NCBI GenBank assembly: GCA_039090855.1
Contig: CM077006.1
Location: 52,833,336 to 52,897,335 of the forward strand
Source: Macrothele yani
Lineage: Eukaryota; Arthropoda; Arachnida; Araneae; Macrothelidae
Direction of reading: 5' to 3'
Length of the DNA: 64,000 nucleotides
Shown piece after piece: positions 44,731-54,987 of this stretch. Made by a program: the position numbers and the translations under genes. The number at the start of each line of letters is the position of its first letter. Position 1 is the first letter of the stretch. Under the pieces are notes generated by a model. That model made no database searches and was not told the origin of the DNA. It worked only from the letters and a program-made list of their open reading frames with translations.

Positions 44731-45204
44731 TATATATTTCGGGATGGTTTAGCCATGTTGAAAGAGTGAGTGATGAGGTACTAAATATGGGAATTCAATC
44801 AGCCCAGGTAGCAGGAAAGAAAGGTAGATGAATCCTGAAGAAACCATGGGTGGACCAGATTCAGGAATTTCTTCACGAGAAAAAGATAATGAGTATGGAG
44901 TACAAATGGTCTTGTGTGAGACTGTGGCGAATGTCAATGGAGCTCAAGTTTTGTGTGCTAAGATCTCTGTAAATGGAGGCACCTGATACATCGACAGTTA
45001 GTAATATCTAACTCCATCAGTAACTTGATTTGGCAGATAATTTTTCTCTGAGGAGTTAACCTCTGGATCTCAAAGGACAGCTCACTGACGTGTATCTGCG
45101 TATGTATGAAATTGCCATAAAAATGAATATACCCCAGTAAAATGAAGTATTTCCTGTATTATCATTTCGATTTTGAAAACTCTACGTAGGATAGTGTATA
45201 ACGA

Positions 45205-45385
45205 AGTAAATGTCTCCGTCATTTTTATCCGCGCCAGGATTCGAACCCGGGTCCCCTCATTCCGGAATAAGTTGCTCTACCGATTGAGCTACGCGGACGT
45301 TTTATTCTGATTCCTATCTGCCTTTATGTCGTGTGCGACCTTCTGGCAGGTACGGCACATCTCCTGGTACGTTACAAGTGGTAGG
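45205..45385 (-). mobile_element. SINE-B2 copy (tRNA-like body in conserved leader and tail)
   Basis: Minus orientation. Leader GTACCTGCCAGAAGGTCGCA, CATAAAGGCAGATAGGAATC, tRNA-like body GTCCGCGTAGCTCAATCGGT with box B CGGGTTCGAATCC, tail ATGACGGAGACATTTACTTC. Same family as the trimer at 61466. Confidence 0.85.
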
Positions 45386-45623
45386 GGAGAAGTCGGCAAC
45401 TAGGCACTTAAGGGCAAAAAAGTCGTAAAATACACATTCTTTACTTTTAGAAGACTCGTGTGAACTGTGGCGTCCACTGCAGGGGGGCGCAACACTAGGT
45501 CTAATATTTTTAGGTTCCTCTTTCTCAAGTTGGAGAGTGAATGGAATTTTTCGTTAAAGCAGAATTGCGTTAAAGTAGACGCTGAAACTTTGCAAATGTT
45601 TCCATTCCTTCAATTATCAAAAG

Positions 45624-46100
45624 GCAGCCCCGGGTGGCGCAGTGGTCTAAGAGATGGCCTCTGTTCATTCGTCCGAAAGGGGTCCGGGTTCGAATCCCGG
45701 AGAGGCATGGATGTTGTGTTTGTCTTACGGTTCTGGCTCACTCCCTTTCCTGGAATCAGTGGCCGTAAATTAGGGACGAGCGACAGCTTATAGCCCATTG
45801 AGTAGCTCACGGTGGTCGTTAACCCTTTAATGATCATGATCCAAAAATCTTGTATCACTCTAAATACCATAACGCCCGAAACTGTATGTTGTTTCACTTC
45901 TTTGTTTAGTAACAACAATAGTGACTGAGGGTGACTCCTGCTGATCCCACTTAGGTCGAGAAAATTTGAAGAGCAAGTAAGGATAAGAAATCCGACTCAC
46001 TCTAGACAGACGTTTCTGGCGTTTATGGCCGTTCGTACGTACGGGCGTTTTAGGCGTTATATTCGTTAAAGGGTTAAACCTCCAATTCAAAATTTTTTTT
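45624..46100 (+). mobile_element. SINE-A copy split by a TTAA element
   Basis: Head and body at 45624-45822, last bases (TTAAACCTCCAATTC) at 46074-46100. Joining across the insertion at TTAA restores the family tail GTCGTTAAACCTCC exactly. Confidence 0.95.
45823..46073. mobile_element. piggyBac-like MITE (251 bp, TTAA target)
   Basis: Starts CCCTTTAA and ends TTAAAGGG. TTAA lies on both sides (45819-45822 and 46074-46077). The SINE-A in which it sits gives independent proof of the borders. No coding capacity. CCC/GGG ends plus a TTAA duplication are the piggyBac-superfamily signature. Confidence 0.9.
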
Positions 46101-46465
46101 TCAAAAAAGCCATATTTAGATTCCCAGAGAGCCATATGTTGCCGACCCCTATGGTAGGGGTTCAGATGATATAGAGTTCAGTTCTCGGCTATGGTAAAGG
46201 ATCAGAATGAGACACAGAAAGCATGGGGTGAAGTGCTGTGATTGATACAGCGACAATGATTCAACTTTGGTATAGAAATGAAAATTATTTCCAGAAAAAG
46301 AAAAAATATTTATTTTTCATTCGGAGTTTTAGAAGGGGAGATGCTATTGCAATTAAAAAATATATACACTTTAGCCACCTAATGGCAAAACTGTGCACTA
46401 TGAATCCACAAAATAAGCGCAACATATGACACATTGTAAAAACTATGTGACAGAAATGCGCTTGT
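46101..46465. other. Short stretch without a recognisable gene
   Basis: A satellite-like block near 46300-46400 weakly resembles a HINE2 monomer (TTCGGAGTTTTAGAAG, CACCTAATGGC). No gene. Confidence 0.35.
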
Positions 46466-46533
46466 CCGACAGCGTCTCTACCCCTCCCTGGAAACAGTGG
46501 CTCAAAATTAGAGACGAGCGTCTACCTTCAGCC
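46466..46533 (+). mobile_element. SINE-A body fragment beside Tc1-H
   Basis: CCTGGAAACAGTGGCTC, AAATTAGAGACGAGCG and CTTCAGCC match the SINE-A body. It ends where Tc1-H begins. Confidence 0.6.
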
Positions 46534-46599
46534 TTATGCATTGAGGGGCCAAATTCTTATGACAACCCGGTTAGTACGTTGTTGGTCCATCTTTTGCCC

Positions 46600-47450
46600 T
46601 TAATACTGCTTGAATTCTTCTTGGTATGTATGGACTTTGTTATATGCCGGCAAATGGCTTGGGTATATTAGCCCAAATGTGATGAATTACCACATCCAGC
46701 TCGTGAAGATGTGATGGTACCGGATCCAGCTGTCTGGTGCCCTTATCGACTTCATGCTCCACTGGATTGAGACCCGATGATTGAGGAGACCAACGTAGCA
46801 GGAAAAAGTCTCCGTTGTGCTCCTCAAACCGTCCTCGTACAATGTGAGCACTATGACATGGAGCATTGTTCTGCTGGAATTATCTATCTCCATTGGGATA
46901 AACTATGAGCATAACTGGGTAGACTTCGTCGGCAAAGATATTTAAATACCTTTGGGTGGTCAGATGTTGCTCCACAAAAGTCAAACGGCCTAAACACTCC
47001 CACGAAAACATACCACACACCATAACGTTGCCTTCGCCAGCTTGAAGAGTAGTAATGATGCAAGATGGGTTCATGATTTCGTGCTAGTGTCTCCATATCT
47101 TCACCCTCCTTCCAACTGCATGATGTAGCTGAAAACGTGATTCTTCGCATATTACTCTTTTACACTCATTTACTGTCCAATTCTTGTGTTCCTGAGCGAA
47201 ATGAAGACCTCTGTTCTTGTTCGCTGCTGATTGCAATGGCTTACGGACAGGCCATCTGCTTCTATAACCCATACGATGTAATATGCGGTGAACTGTAAGT
47301 TGAGAGGCTATCAGACTTGGTACTTGATTCAGATTATCTATCATCTGACGAAGTATTGCCCGTCTGTTGAACTGAGCAAGTCTTCCTACTCTCCCCTCAG
47401 CTCGAGCATCCAGTAGCCGTTCACGACCACACACCTTGCACTCAGACTCG
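46600..47450 (-). pseudogene. Tc1-like transposase, C-terminal two thirds
   Basis: The minus-strand frame at 47434-47084 gives ERLLDARAEGRVGRLAQFNRR, LIASQLTVHRILHRMGYRSR, VRKPLQSAANKNR, LHFAQEHKNWT and the first Asp position read as ICEESRFQLH (Asp replaced by Glu). After shifts it reads GEGNVMVCGMFSWE, IFADEVYPVMLIVYP, then FQQNNAPCHSAHIV (second catalytic Asp replaced by Asn) and SGLNPVEHEV (Glu kept), ending IPRRIQAVLRAKDGPTTY. The first HTH is missing because HINE1 lies there. Both catalytic Asp positions are changed. Confidence 0.82.
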
Positions 47451-48910
47451 TTTTTTTACGCTTTCCAACCGTAGATATAAATGCTCCAGCTTTTTCCGCC
47501 CGTCTGTCTGTCGGCACGATAACTCACGTAAAAATGGTTCGATTTCGATAAAATTTTAGTATGTGGTAGACGAACCCTATTGAAAATGGGTGAAGTGGGG
47601 TCAAAGGTCACGCCATAAGAGCAGGATCCATTCAATTGTCCTTATGCGTCATAACTTGCGTAAATACGGTTCGATTTCGATGAAATTTTAATATGTGGTA
47701 GGGGACCACCAGGGGACGAACCCTATTGAAAATGGGTGAAGTGGGGTCAAAGGTCACGCCATAAGAGCAGAATCCATTCAATTGCCCTTATGCGTCATAA
47801 CTTGCGTAAATATGGTTCGATTTCGATGAAATTTCAGTATGTGGTAGGAAACTACCTGGGCACGAACCCTATTGAAAATTGGCAAATTGGGGTCAAAGGT
47901 CAGGCAGGGTATAAGAGCGGGATTTATTCCATTGCCCTTATGCGTCATAACTTGCGTAAAAATGGTTCGATTTCGATGAAATTTTGGTATATGGTAAGGA
48001 ACCACCTGGGAACGAAACCTATTGAAAATGGGTGGAATGGGGTCAAAGGTCAGGACATAAAAGCGGGATCCATTTCATTGCCTTTATGCGTCATAACATG
48101 CGTAAATATGGTTAGATTTCGATGAAATTTTAGTATTTGGTAAGGAACCACCTGGGGACGAACACTATTGAAAATGGGCGAAATGGGGTCAAAGGTCAGG
48201 GCATAAAGGTGGAATCCATTTCATTGCCTTTATGCGTCAAAACATGCGTAAATATGGTTCGATTTCGATGAAATTTTAGTATGTGGTAGGGAACCACCTG
48301 GGCACGAACCCTATTGAAAATGGGCGAAATGGGGTAAAGGTCAGGCAGGACATAAGAGCGGGTTTTGTTCCATTGCCCTTATGCGTCATAACTTGCGTAA
48401 AAATGTTTCGATTTCGATGAAATTTTAGTATGTGGTAGGGAGCCACTGGGGACGAACCCTATTGAAAATGGGCGAAATGGGGTCAAAGGTCAGGACGCTG
48501 GAGTGGGATCCATTCCATTGCCCTTGTGCATCATAACTTATCAAAAAATGTTTCGATTGCTACAAAACGTTATCATGTTGTTTCGGAGGTATAGTGAACC
48601 GGTTCTGTTGAATATCAACAAAATGGGGTCAAAGGTCATTGCACAAAAGTAAGATTTATTCCGCAGCCATTATTCTCATAACTTGCGTAAAACTGCTTCT
48701 ATTGCGACAAAACTTTAGTATGTTATTCTTGAGGTGTACTGAACCAGTTCTGTGGAATATCATCGAAATGGGGTCAAAGGTCAGGACACAGGAACGAGAT
48801 TTATTCCACAGCCATTATCCTCATAACTTGAGTAATAGCTTTGGTAATGATTTCTGGTATGTTGGAAAGCGTATCATAATCAGTGCATTGCATGATTTTA
48901 CTAACTGGTT
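47451..48910 (+). mobile_element. HINE1 copy b inside Tc1-H
   Basis: 1460 bp. 5' T-run and TACGCTTTCCAAC (47457-47469), GTCTGTCTGTCGGCACGATA, then about nine monomers of 146-150 bp (for example starts at 47641, 47787, 47937). The inverted motif GTTGGAAAGCGTA is near 48861-48873. A bulged hairpin follows, with the end at ACTAACTGGTT. The last two monomers are a diverged subtype shared with copies a and c. The long open frame at 47736-48125 is a satellite shadow. Confidence 0.78.
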
Positions 48911-49045
48911 TGTACTAATTCAACCATCTTGCTTCTGCAGTGTTTGCGGGATAGCTGCTTTGCATAAAATGATCTGGTGGTCATAATAATTTGACCACTC
49001 AGTGCATGCTCATGACAGCAGCATTACAACACCCCCCCCCCCCCC

Positions 49046-49267
49046 TTTTTTTTTTTTGATTGGAAGTTTAACGACCACCGTGAGCAACTCAATGGGCTAT
49101 AAGCAGTCGCTCGTCTCTAATTTGGGGTCACTGGTTCCAGGGAAGGGAGAGAGAGCCAGCGCCGTAAGGCAAACACAACATCCACGCCTCACCGGGATTC
49201 GAACCCGGACCCATCTCGGACGAATGATTAGAAGCCATCGCTTAGAACACTGCGTCACTGGGGTGGC
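49046..49267 (-). mobile_element. SINE-A copy next to a C-run
   Basis: Minus orientation, full-length. The left side is a C-run (49031-49045) followed by the inverse A-tail. Head diverged. Confidence 0.88.
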
Positions 49268-49334
49268 CGCCCTCCCTTCCCCAAATAATATGGTACTATA
49301 CGAATGGATGATCATGAGAGTTTTTTTTTGTTTT

Positions 49335-49547
49335 TTGTTATTGGAGGTTTAACGACTACCGTGAGCAATTCAATGGGCTATAAGCAGTCTCCCTTCCCTA
49401 ATTTAGGGTCACTGGTTCCAGAGAAGGGAGAGAGCCAGTGCCTTATGACAAACACAACATCCATACGTAACCGGGATTCGAACCCGGACCCCTTACGGAT
49501 GAATGATCAGAGGCCAGCGCCTTAGACCACTGCGCCACCGGGGCGGC
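49335..49547 (-). mobile_element. SINE-A copy
   Basis: Minus orientation, near full-length. Probable target duplication AGAGTTTTTT/AGAGTTGTTT. Confidence 0.9.
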
Positions 49548-49669
49548 AGAGTTGTTTCCACAAGAATTACGGTTGGAGGCTTACATTAAAGTGACACTAC
49601 ATTCTATTTAGGGAGCACTGAAATTTTCACTTTCTGAAAATTACTTTGAAGTACAAAGTTAGTGCGAAA

Positions 49670-49922
49670 CACTTTTACAATTGTGGCGAACTACAGAGGT
49701 TAAGGCACGTGTCAAGACGACGAAGCTGCAGACATACATTCAGTCCGTGTAGCTTAGTTGGGAGAGCAACTTACTTTGGAGTGAGGGGGCACGGACAAAC
49801 TTGTGTTTTCACATTGAAGCCCGAACCTAAAAATGGATCTACTGGAAGTTGGGTTCGAAAAATGTGTGATGTTTCTTTCACACATCGTCTGGAATTAATG
49901 AAAAATTTCTATACCTCGCTTT
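49670..49922 (+). mobile_element. SINE-B1 copy with long tail
   Basis: Leader ACTACAGAGGTTAAGGCACG, TGTCAAGACGACGAAGCTGC, tRNA-like body CCGTGTAGCTTAGTTGGGAG with a damaged box B, tail TTGTGTTTTCACATTGAAGC through TTTCTATACCTCGC. The tail matches 53365-53607 inverted. Confidence 0.75.
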
Positions 49923-49951
49923 AAAAAAATGAGTTAAGACGGAGATCATGT

Positions 49952-50120
49952 GACGTACTACAGAGATAGCACATGTCAAGACGACAAATCTGCAGCGATG
50001 CATTCCGTCCGTGTAGCTTAGATGGGAGAGCAACTTACTCCGGAGTGAGTGCCACGGATTCGACTCCGGTATAGGACAAAATTTACCGCTAACGTATTGT
50101 GTTTTCACACAATATGTTAT
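49952..50120 (+). mobile_element. SINE-B1 copy with a different tail
   Basis: Leader GTGACGTACTACAGAGATAG, same tRNA-like body, box B read as GGATTCGACTCC. The tail (GGACAAAATTTACCGC) differs from the neighbouring copy. Confidence 0.75.
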
Positions 50121-51189
50121 CGGTAAATCCGACAGAGATTAAAAGAATTGCGCTGAAAATCCTTTGAAACTTATATATAACTGAGAAAGTGTTTCCTTGC
50201 TTAAAGAAGAAGGTCAGAGGGAAAATAAAAGTTTCTCTCAACTCCCCTGAAAGTGGCCACATCCGTTATTGCGAACGCCAGATTTATTTAGATGGACGAC
50301 ACTCATTCAGTAAATGTTTCTCGTGCATCGTAGCTGCAATGAAAAGCTCCCTCTCCGCTCGTTTCGAATTTTATCTCTAGCAGTATTTGCCCTAAATTCC
50401 CCTTGCTTCTCGTTTTTGAGCCATTTTGTCCTTTCCATTTCGGTCGCACCGTTTAGTCCCCAAACCATTTTCTCCCTCTGAGCAGACTTTGCATTGAGTT
50501 AAGAGCTTTATATCGATGACCCCTTTTTCGACATGCTGCTTGATATCGATGACCCCTTTTCGAACGAACTTTGCTGACCTTCTGGGCAATGGCCAGACTA
50601 ATAAATGGTAAGTGCTTTTCACAGGCTGCATCACTGGATGGTGGCTGTTTAACCATGGAAACGTCAAATATTCCAAAATCGTACAAAACTTGAATTGAAA
50701 CATTGTATAATTTCACGCAATAGAAATATAAAAATGTAAGTTCCTTGTGAAAGCTAATTCTAGTGTATATAATGCCATCAACTTTTCCTTTTCTTTACGA
50801 CGCTGGATATATTCAAAACAAATTCTTTGTTTTTAGTAGCTGATGTTTAAAAAAAGTTACCCGGTAGGAAATTTCAGTTATTTGGTGCAGCAGAAATTAT
50901 GCATTGGTAAGGTGAATGCTGCAATAGCTACTGAGTTCGAAATAAGAAAAGGGTAGACGTAGAGTAGCTGGAGGTTTTTGTAGTCTGATGAAAAAGTTCA
51001 TATGATTAAGCTTTGGTCATGAGGATTGCTCTTTTCTGCACAGCTTTAAGGAACTAGGATTGATTTGTATTTAGAAACCTAAATGAAAGAACAATACTAC
51101 AGGGTTGGGGAGCTTAAGATTTATGTAATGAATTGTTCAAAACAAAAAGAGCGTTTAGTTAAAAAGATACGGACAACAAGGCTCCTTTC
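50121..51189. other. Stretch without a recognisable gene
   Basis: AT-rich. Short frames at 50703-50392 (minus) and elsewhere, none recognisable. Confidence 0.4.
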
Positions 51190-52165
51190 AGAATGACGTC
51201 GTGTCAACAAAGAGCATTATCGTACTTCCAGCATAACATGGTGTCAACAGGCACAGAGCGTCATCCTTCAAGCACGACATGGTGTCAACATGCAAACAGC
51301 GTCGTCCGTCCAGAATGACATGGAGTCAACAGGTAAATAGCGTCCTCCTTACAGCATAACATGGTACAACAGACACACAGCGTCATCCTTTCAGTGTGAT
51401 ATGGTGGCAACAGGCATAAAGCGTGGGCCTTCAGGCATGACATGGTGTCAACACCCAAACAGCCTCGTCCTTCCAGAATGATATGGAGTCAACAAGCAAG
51501 CAGCATCGTCCTTTCAGTATGACATGGTGTTAACAGGCACACATCATCGTCCTTCCAGCATGAAATGGTACAACAGACACACATCGTCGTCCTTCCCGCA
51601 TGACATGGTATCAACAGGCACAGAGAGTTGTAATTCAAGCATTACATGGTGTCAACAGGAACAGAGGGTTGTAATTCAAGCATGACATGGTGTCAGCAGG
51701 CAAACAGCGTCGTCCTTCCAGCATGACATGGTAAAACTGACACCTATCGTCGTCCTTCCAGCATGACATGGTAAAACTGACACCTATCGTCGTCCTTCCA
51801 GCATGACATGGTACAACTGACACCTATCGTCGTCCTTCCAGCATGGTACAACTGACACCTATCGTCGTCCTTCCAGCATGACTTGGTACAACTGACACCT
51901 ATCGTCGTCCTTCCAGCATGACATGGTACAACTGACACCTATCGTCGTATTTCCAGCATGACATGGTGTCAACAGGCACAGAGCGTCGTCCTTCAAGCAT
52001 GACATGCGGTCAACACACAAACAGCGTCGTCCTTCCAGAATAACCTGGTGTCAAAAGGCAAACAACGTCGTACTACCAGCATGATGTGGTGTTAACAGGC
52101 AAACAGTGTCGTTCTTCCGGCATGAGAATGGGTACAACGGGCACACAGCGTCATCTGGGGAGTTG
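51190..52165. repeat. Minisatellite of about 40-42-bp units
   Basis: Tandem GCATGACATGGTGTCAACAG / CGTCGTCCTTCCA units. A homogeneous core at about 51721-51960 has an exact 40-bp period (TGACACCTATCGTCGTCC variant). Flanking units are more diverged. Open frames here are repeat shadows. Confidence 0.9.
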
Positions 52166-52984
52166 AAGAGTCATCTGGGGAAGGAGGCTCTCTGTTCAAC
52201 TACAAAACGCATTTTTCCAGGAATACAGACGCAAGTTTAGTTTTGTTTTTAATCTCCCTTGTTAATGTACTTCGTTAGCAAATAATTATGTCAGAAAAGT
52301 AAAAACATTAAATGAAATACAAAATGTGAAATAAAAAGGGGGCAGAGGGAAGAAAACAGAACTGTCTTGAAATATAAAAAGTAAATCACATTCTTTGTAT
52401 TTGCTTGATGGTGGTTGAGCTGCGTGTCTCTTATCGCTGGAGTCAAAATAACTTCCAACTAGCTTGATTTTTCTTTTTAGTTTACTGTTCTGGTCTCTTT
52501 CGTGGATCCACGCAAAGGGCAAAGTTTTCGGGGATTTACTGACGTCGTACTTCAACTTTTTCAATTCCTCTTCTTTGTTTCCACTTTTTTTGCCACCTTT
52601 AATCGCATATTCCCCTTCTCAGTGTAAAGAAAGTATGTCTATTTGGTTAATAGTCAAACTCCCATTTTCCTCTCAAAACCCAAGGACACAAGAATCCAGC
52701 CAAAAAGACTTTTTTCTCCAGCAAAACCAATCCTTCTGGACGAGAAACAATGAACGAGAAGATGTCGAAAGCTCTTTCTCTCTCACGTACGCGCAAGTAT
52801 TTCCCTTTAGCACTATTTTCTAACGCGTAGATGGATACATTTAGTTAAAATGTCCCCACGGCAGCACTTCAGTAGGCAACGAACAACCTGGAAGCTTTTA
52901 AACGGCCGCTTTGCACCTCATAGCCACTTAACCAAATGACGAACAGAGTTTAGCCTACTGCCTAACTACGCCTTTGCATCCGTC
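52166..52984. other. Stretch without a recognisable gene
   Basis: An open frame at 52464-52823 (119 codons, Phe/Ser-rich) and an overlapping minus frame have no recognisable motif. I see no splice or promoter evidence I would defend. Confidence 0.4.
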
Positions 52985-53150
52985 AATCTGTGAAAACACA
53001 AGTTTGTCAGTGACGGAATCGAACTGCGCCTCCTCACTCTGGAGTAATTGCTCTCCCATCTAAGCTACACGGACGGAATGTACCACTGTATATTTGTCGT
53101 CTTGACACGTAATTCACCTCTGTAGTAAGTCCCATCATCTCCGTCTTAAC
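52985..53150 (-). mobile_element. SINE-B1 copy
   Basis: Minus orientation. Inverse of leader GACTTACTACAGAGGTGAAT, tRNA-like body CCGTGTAGCTTAGATGGGAG, then AACTTGTGTTTTCACAG. Confidence 0.78.
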
Positions 53151-53364
53151 TTTTCTTTTATTTATTTTTTTTGAAGCGAAGTAGGTTCTGTTGGGGCTGC
53201 CTGTCACCTCACTGTGCGTGGACCCTCCATTGAGGGTATAGAGCCCGTTTGGGCACCTCGTAAGCCTGCCCATCCGGCCAGGGCCACATAGCTGAGAGCG
53301 TGACTTAGTGTAAATTCAAAAGTCTTATGACTGAAAAATAAAGTAAAATTGAAAAAAGCGAAGT

Positions 53365-53607
53365 AGGAATTTTTCATTAATTCCAGACAATGTGTGTGGA
53401 ACAAACAACGCACATTTTTCGAAGAACCCAACGGCCAGCGGATCCATTTTTACATTCGGACGCCAATGTGAAAAGACAGATTGACAAAAATGGAATCCCC
53501 CTCACTCCAGAGTAAGTTGCTCTCCCAACTAAGCTACACGGACGGAATGTATCACTGCAGATTTGTCGTCTTGACACGTGATTCACCTCTGTAGTACGTC
53601 ACAACTT
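53365..53607 (-). mobile_element. SINE-B1 copy with long tail
   Basis: Minus orientation. Leader GTGACGTACTACAGAGGTGA, body CCGTGTAGCTTAGTTGGGAG, box B region damaged, tail as at 49670 (GGATCCGCTGGCCGTTGGGT region). Confidence 0.78.
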
Positions 53608-53929
53608 TTTCTTTCTGTTTTTTTTTTTTTTTTTGGTTGGTAATTCTATTTTACGGTTCTCCGAAAAAAGGAAAAAACAATTATCTCTTCCCTGGCCCAA
53701 AACGTTAAGAAGTCCTGTTGCCATGTGGTAGAGAATCATTGGGGCAGCTACTCCTACTGATTCACCTTTAAAAGTAATTTCCCAGTAGTTATTCGTTGTT
53801 TCTGCTGTATCACCTCAAATTCGAATTGCATATACGCGTGGGTTATAAATAATGCAAATATGTGTGTAATCAACACGCAAGACCAGTTTTTCTGCCCTAA
53901 AAACTCATGTAATAAGTAGAATTATAATC

Positions 53930-54501
53930 CAGGGTGTCTATAAATGAAGTATACAACTTCAGTAAGCTATTAAAAAAAAATACGATAGAAAACAACTTAC
54001 TTTCAACGTCAAGAGACGTGGCAAGTGTTAAAGTTTGTTAAGTCAGACGATAGAAAACCCCAGTTGTCTCATGTCATGAAAAATCTCGATTTTTAGACCA
54101 CCATTTTCCAGGGCGTTGGATCGGACATGGGGGTGTGACGGCATGGCCATTCTCCTAATATTACCCCATGCGATTTTTTATTTGTGACATTATTAAGGAC
54201 ACTGTGTACAAGAAAAGGGTTACATTACATCTATCACTGAGCTCAAAGAACGCATTAATGCAGCCTTCCTCCTTGTTGCACCTGACAATCTGCAGCGTAC
54301 GTGGATGGAACTGGACTATCGTTTAGACATCCTGCCAGCAATCAACGGAGCACACGTGTAGACCTACTGACAATTTTAAAACAAAATTTTCACAGTTACC
54401 ATGTGTTTTGACATTAAACGTAAGTTGTTATTTATTGTAGGTTTTTTTTTTTTTTTTTCGATAGCATACTGAAGTTGTATACTTCATTTATGGACACCTT
54501 G
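53930..54501 (+). mobile_element. Deleted DUF4817-type mariner element
   Basis: 572 bp. Inverted ends CAGGGTGTCTATAAATGAAG and inverse (CTTCATTTATGGACACCTTG), continuing to about 35 bp of similarity. The interior keeps only the transposase C-terminus in broken frames: GRWIGHGG, TAWP, the PMRFFICD block, DTVYKKRV, ITELKERINAAFLLV, RTWMELDYRLDILPAINGAHV. This motif order is the one seen in arthropod mariner relatives annotated with DUF4817. A clear target duplication is not visible. Confidence 0.8.
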
Positions 54502-54987
54502 TATTTCAGGTGGTAAGGCTTTTTTTGTCTTAATGATTTCGGTGAGGAAGGACGGGGATGTTTTGTGGCTTGCCTCGGGCGCAAAAACCTTGAACGAAAG
54601 ATACGAAGCGAGCGCCACCTCGAAGAAGAAATTAATTGGTGTGTAAAACTTGGTTGGAGTGCATTTGGGAGAAAGTGTGCAATTTGCCATTATGTCTTAA
54701 AAGAAAAGTGGTTCATCAGTGCATCCTGATAGTCCTTACTTAGGGATCAGATACATGGATCTTAACTAAAATAGACACATAGAGGCTGTGGACAACCGCC
54801 AGTAGCATCGAGAGATGCGTGATACACACACCGGCAATTGAATTAAAAACCTTCGTGCTGATGTACGTAAACGCCACTTATGCAGCGTGTATACAAATCA
54901 CGTGGCCGCGTGCTGAGGCACGTGATCTAGGCAAATATTTAAGACTGCTGTTCCTCAGTAATCGTCAGTACAGTTGATCACAATCGG
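54502..54987. other. Stretch without a recognisable gene
   Basis: Sequence upstream of the next Tc1 remnant. It probably contains that element's 5' flank, but I could not locate a terminal repeat. Confidence 0.35.

Larger units (their letters stand above)
41780..44975 (+). pseudogene. LINE reverse transcriptase remnant broken by two insertions
   Basis: Three pieces read as one non-LTR reverse transcriptase. 41780-42253 contains KLKQDCATLPLLFN (finger/palm box), then after a shift the catalytic ADDG (41957-41968), VSKSELQSILSQVYKFCMILKLCVSKEKTKVVVF. 43288-43518 contains VYDTVIVPILMYSSETWLLPK. 44731-44975 contains GWFSHVERVSDEVLNMGIQSAQVAGKKGR and KPWVDQIQEFL, the usual thumb/C-terminal signature. 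Between them sit a hAT-like element and Tc1-G. Stops and frameshifts are frequent. Intact elements copy their RNA at nicked target DNA; this is an old dead fragment. I cannot name the clade with confidence. Confidence 0.8.
46539..49004 (-). mobile_element. Tc1-H: Tc1-like element split by HINE1 copy b
   Basis: The left end (CATTGAGGGGCCAAATTC, TTATGACAACC) and right end (inverse of CACTGAGTGGTCAAATTATT) are imperfect inverted repeats of the family also seen at 514. The transposase remnant lies at 46600-47450 and the 1.46-kb HINE1 at 47451-48910. The element was therefore about 1 kb before the insertion. TA duplications have decayed (TGCA on both sides). Confidence 0.75.

Noticed and set aside
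47736..48125. 129-codon open frame with internally repeated peptide
   Set aside because: The repeat period follows the ~146-150-bp DNA satellite, not protein. The frame is lost between monomers of other lengths and no motif is present.
51635..51938. Repeated Cys/Ser-rich peptides on the minus strand
   Set aside because: Shadow frames of the 40-bp minisatellite. The period is not a multiple of three and there is no start context or conservation.
52464..52823. 119-codon Phe/Ser-rich open frame
   Set aside because: Low-complexity composition from T-rich DNA, with an overlapping open frame on the other strand. No motif.
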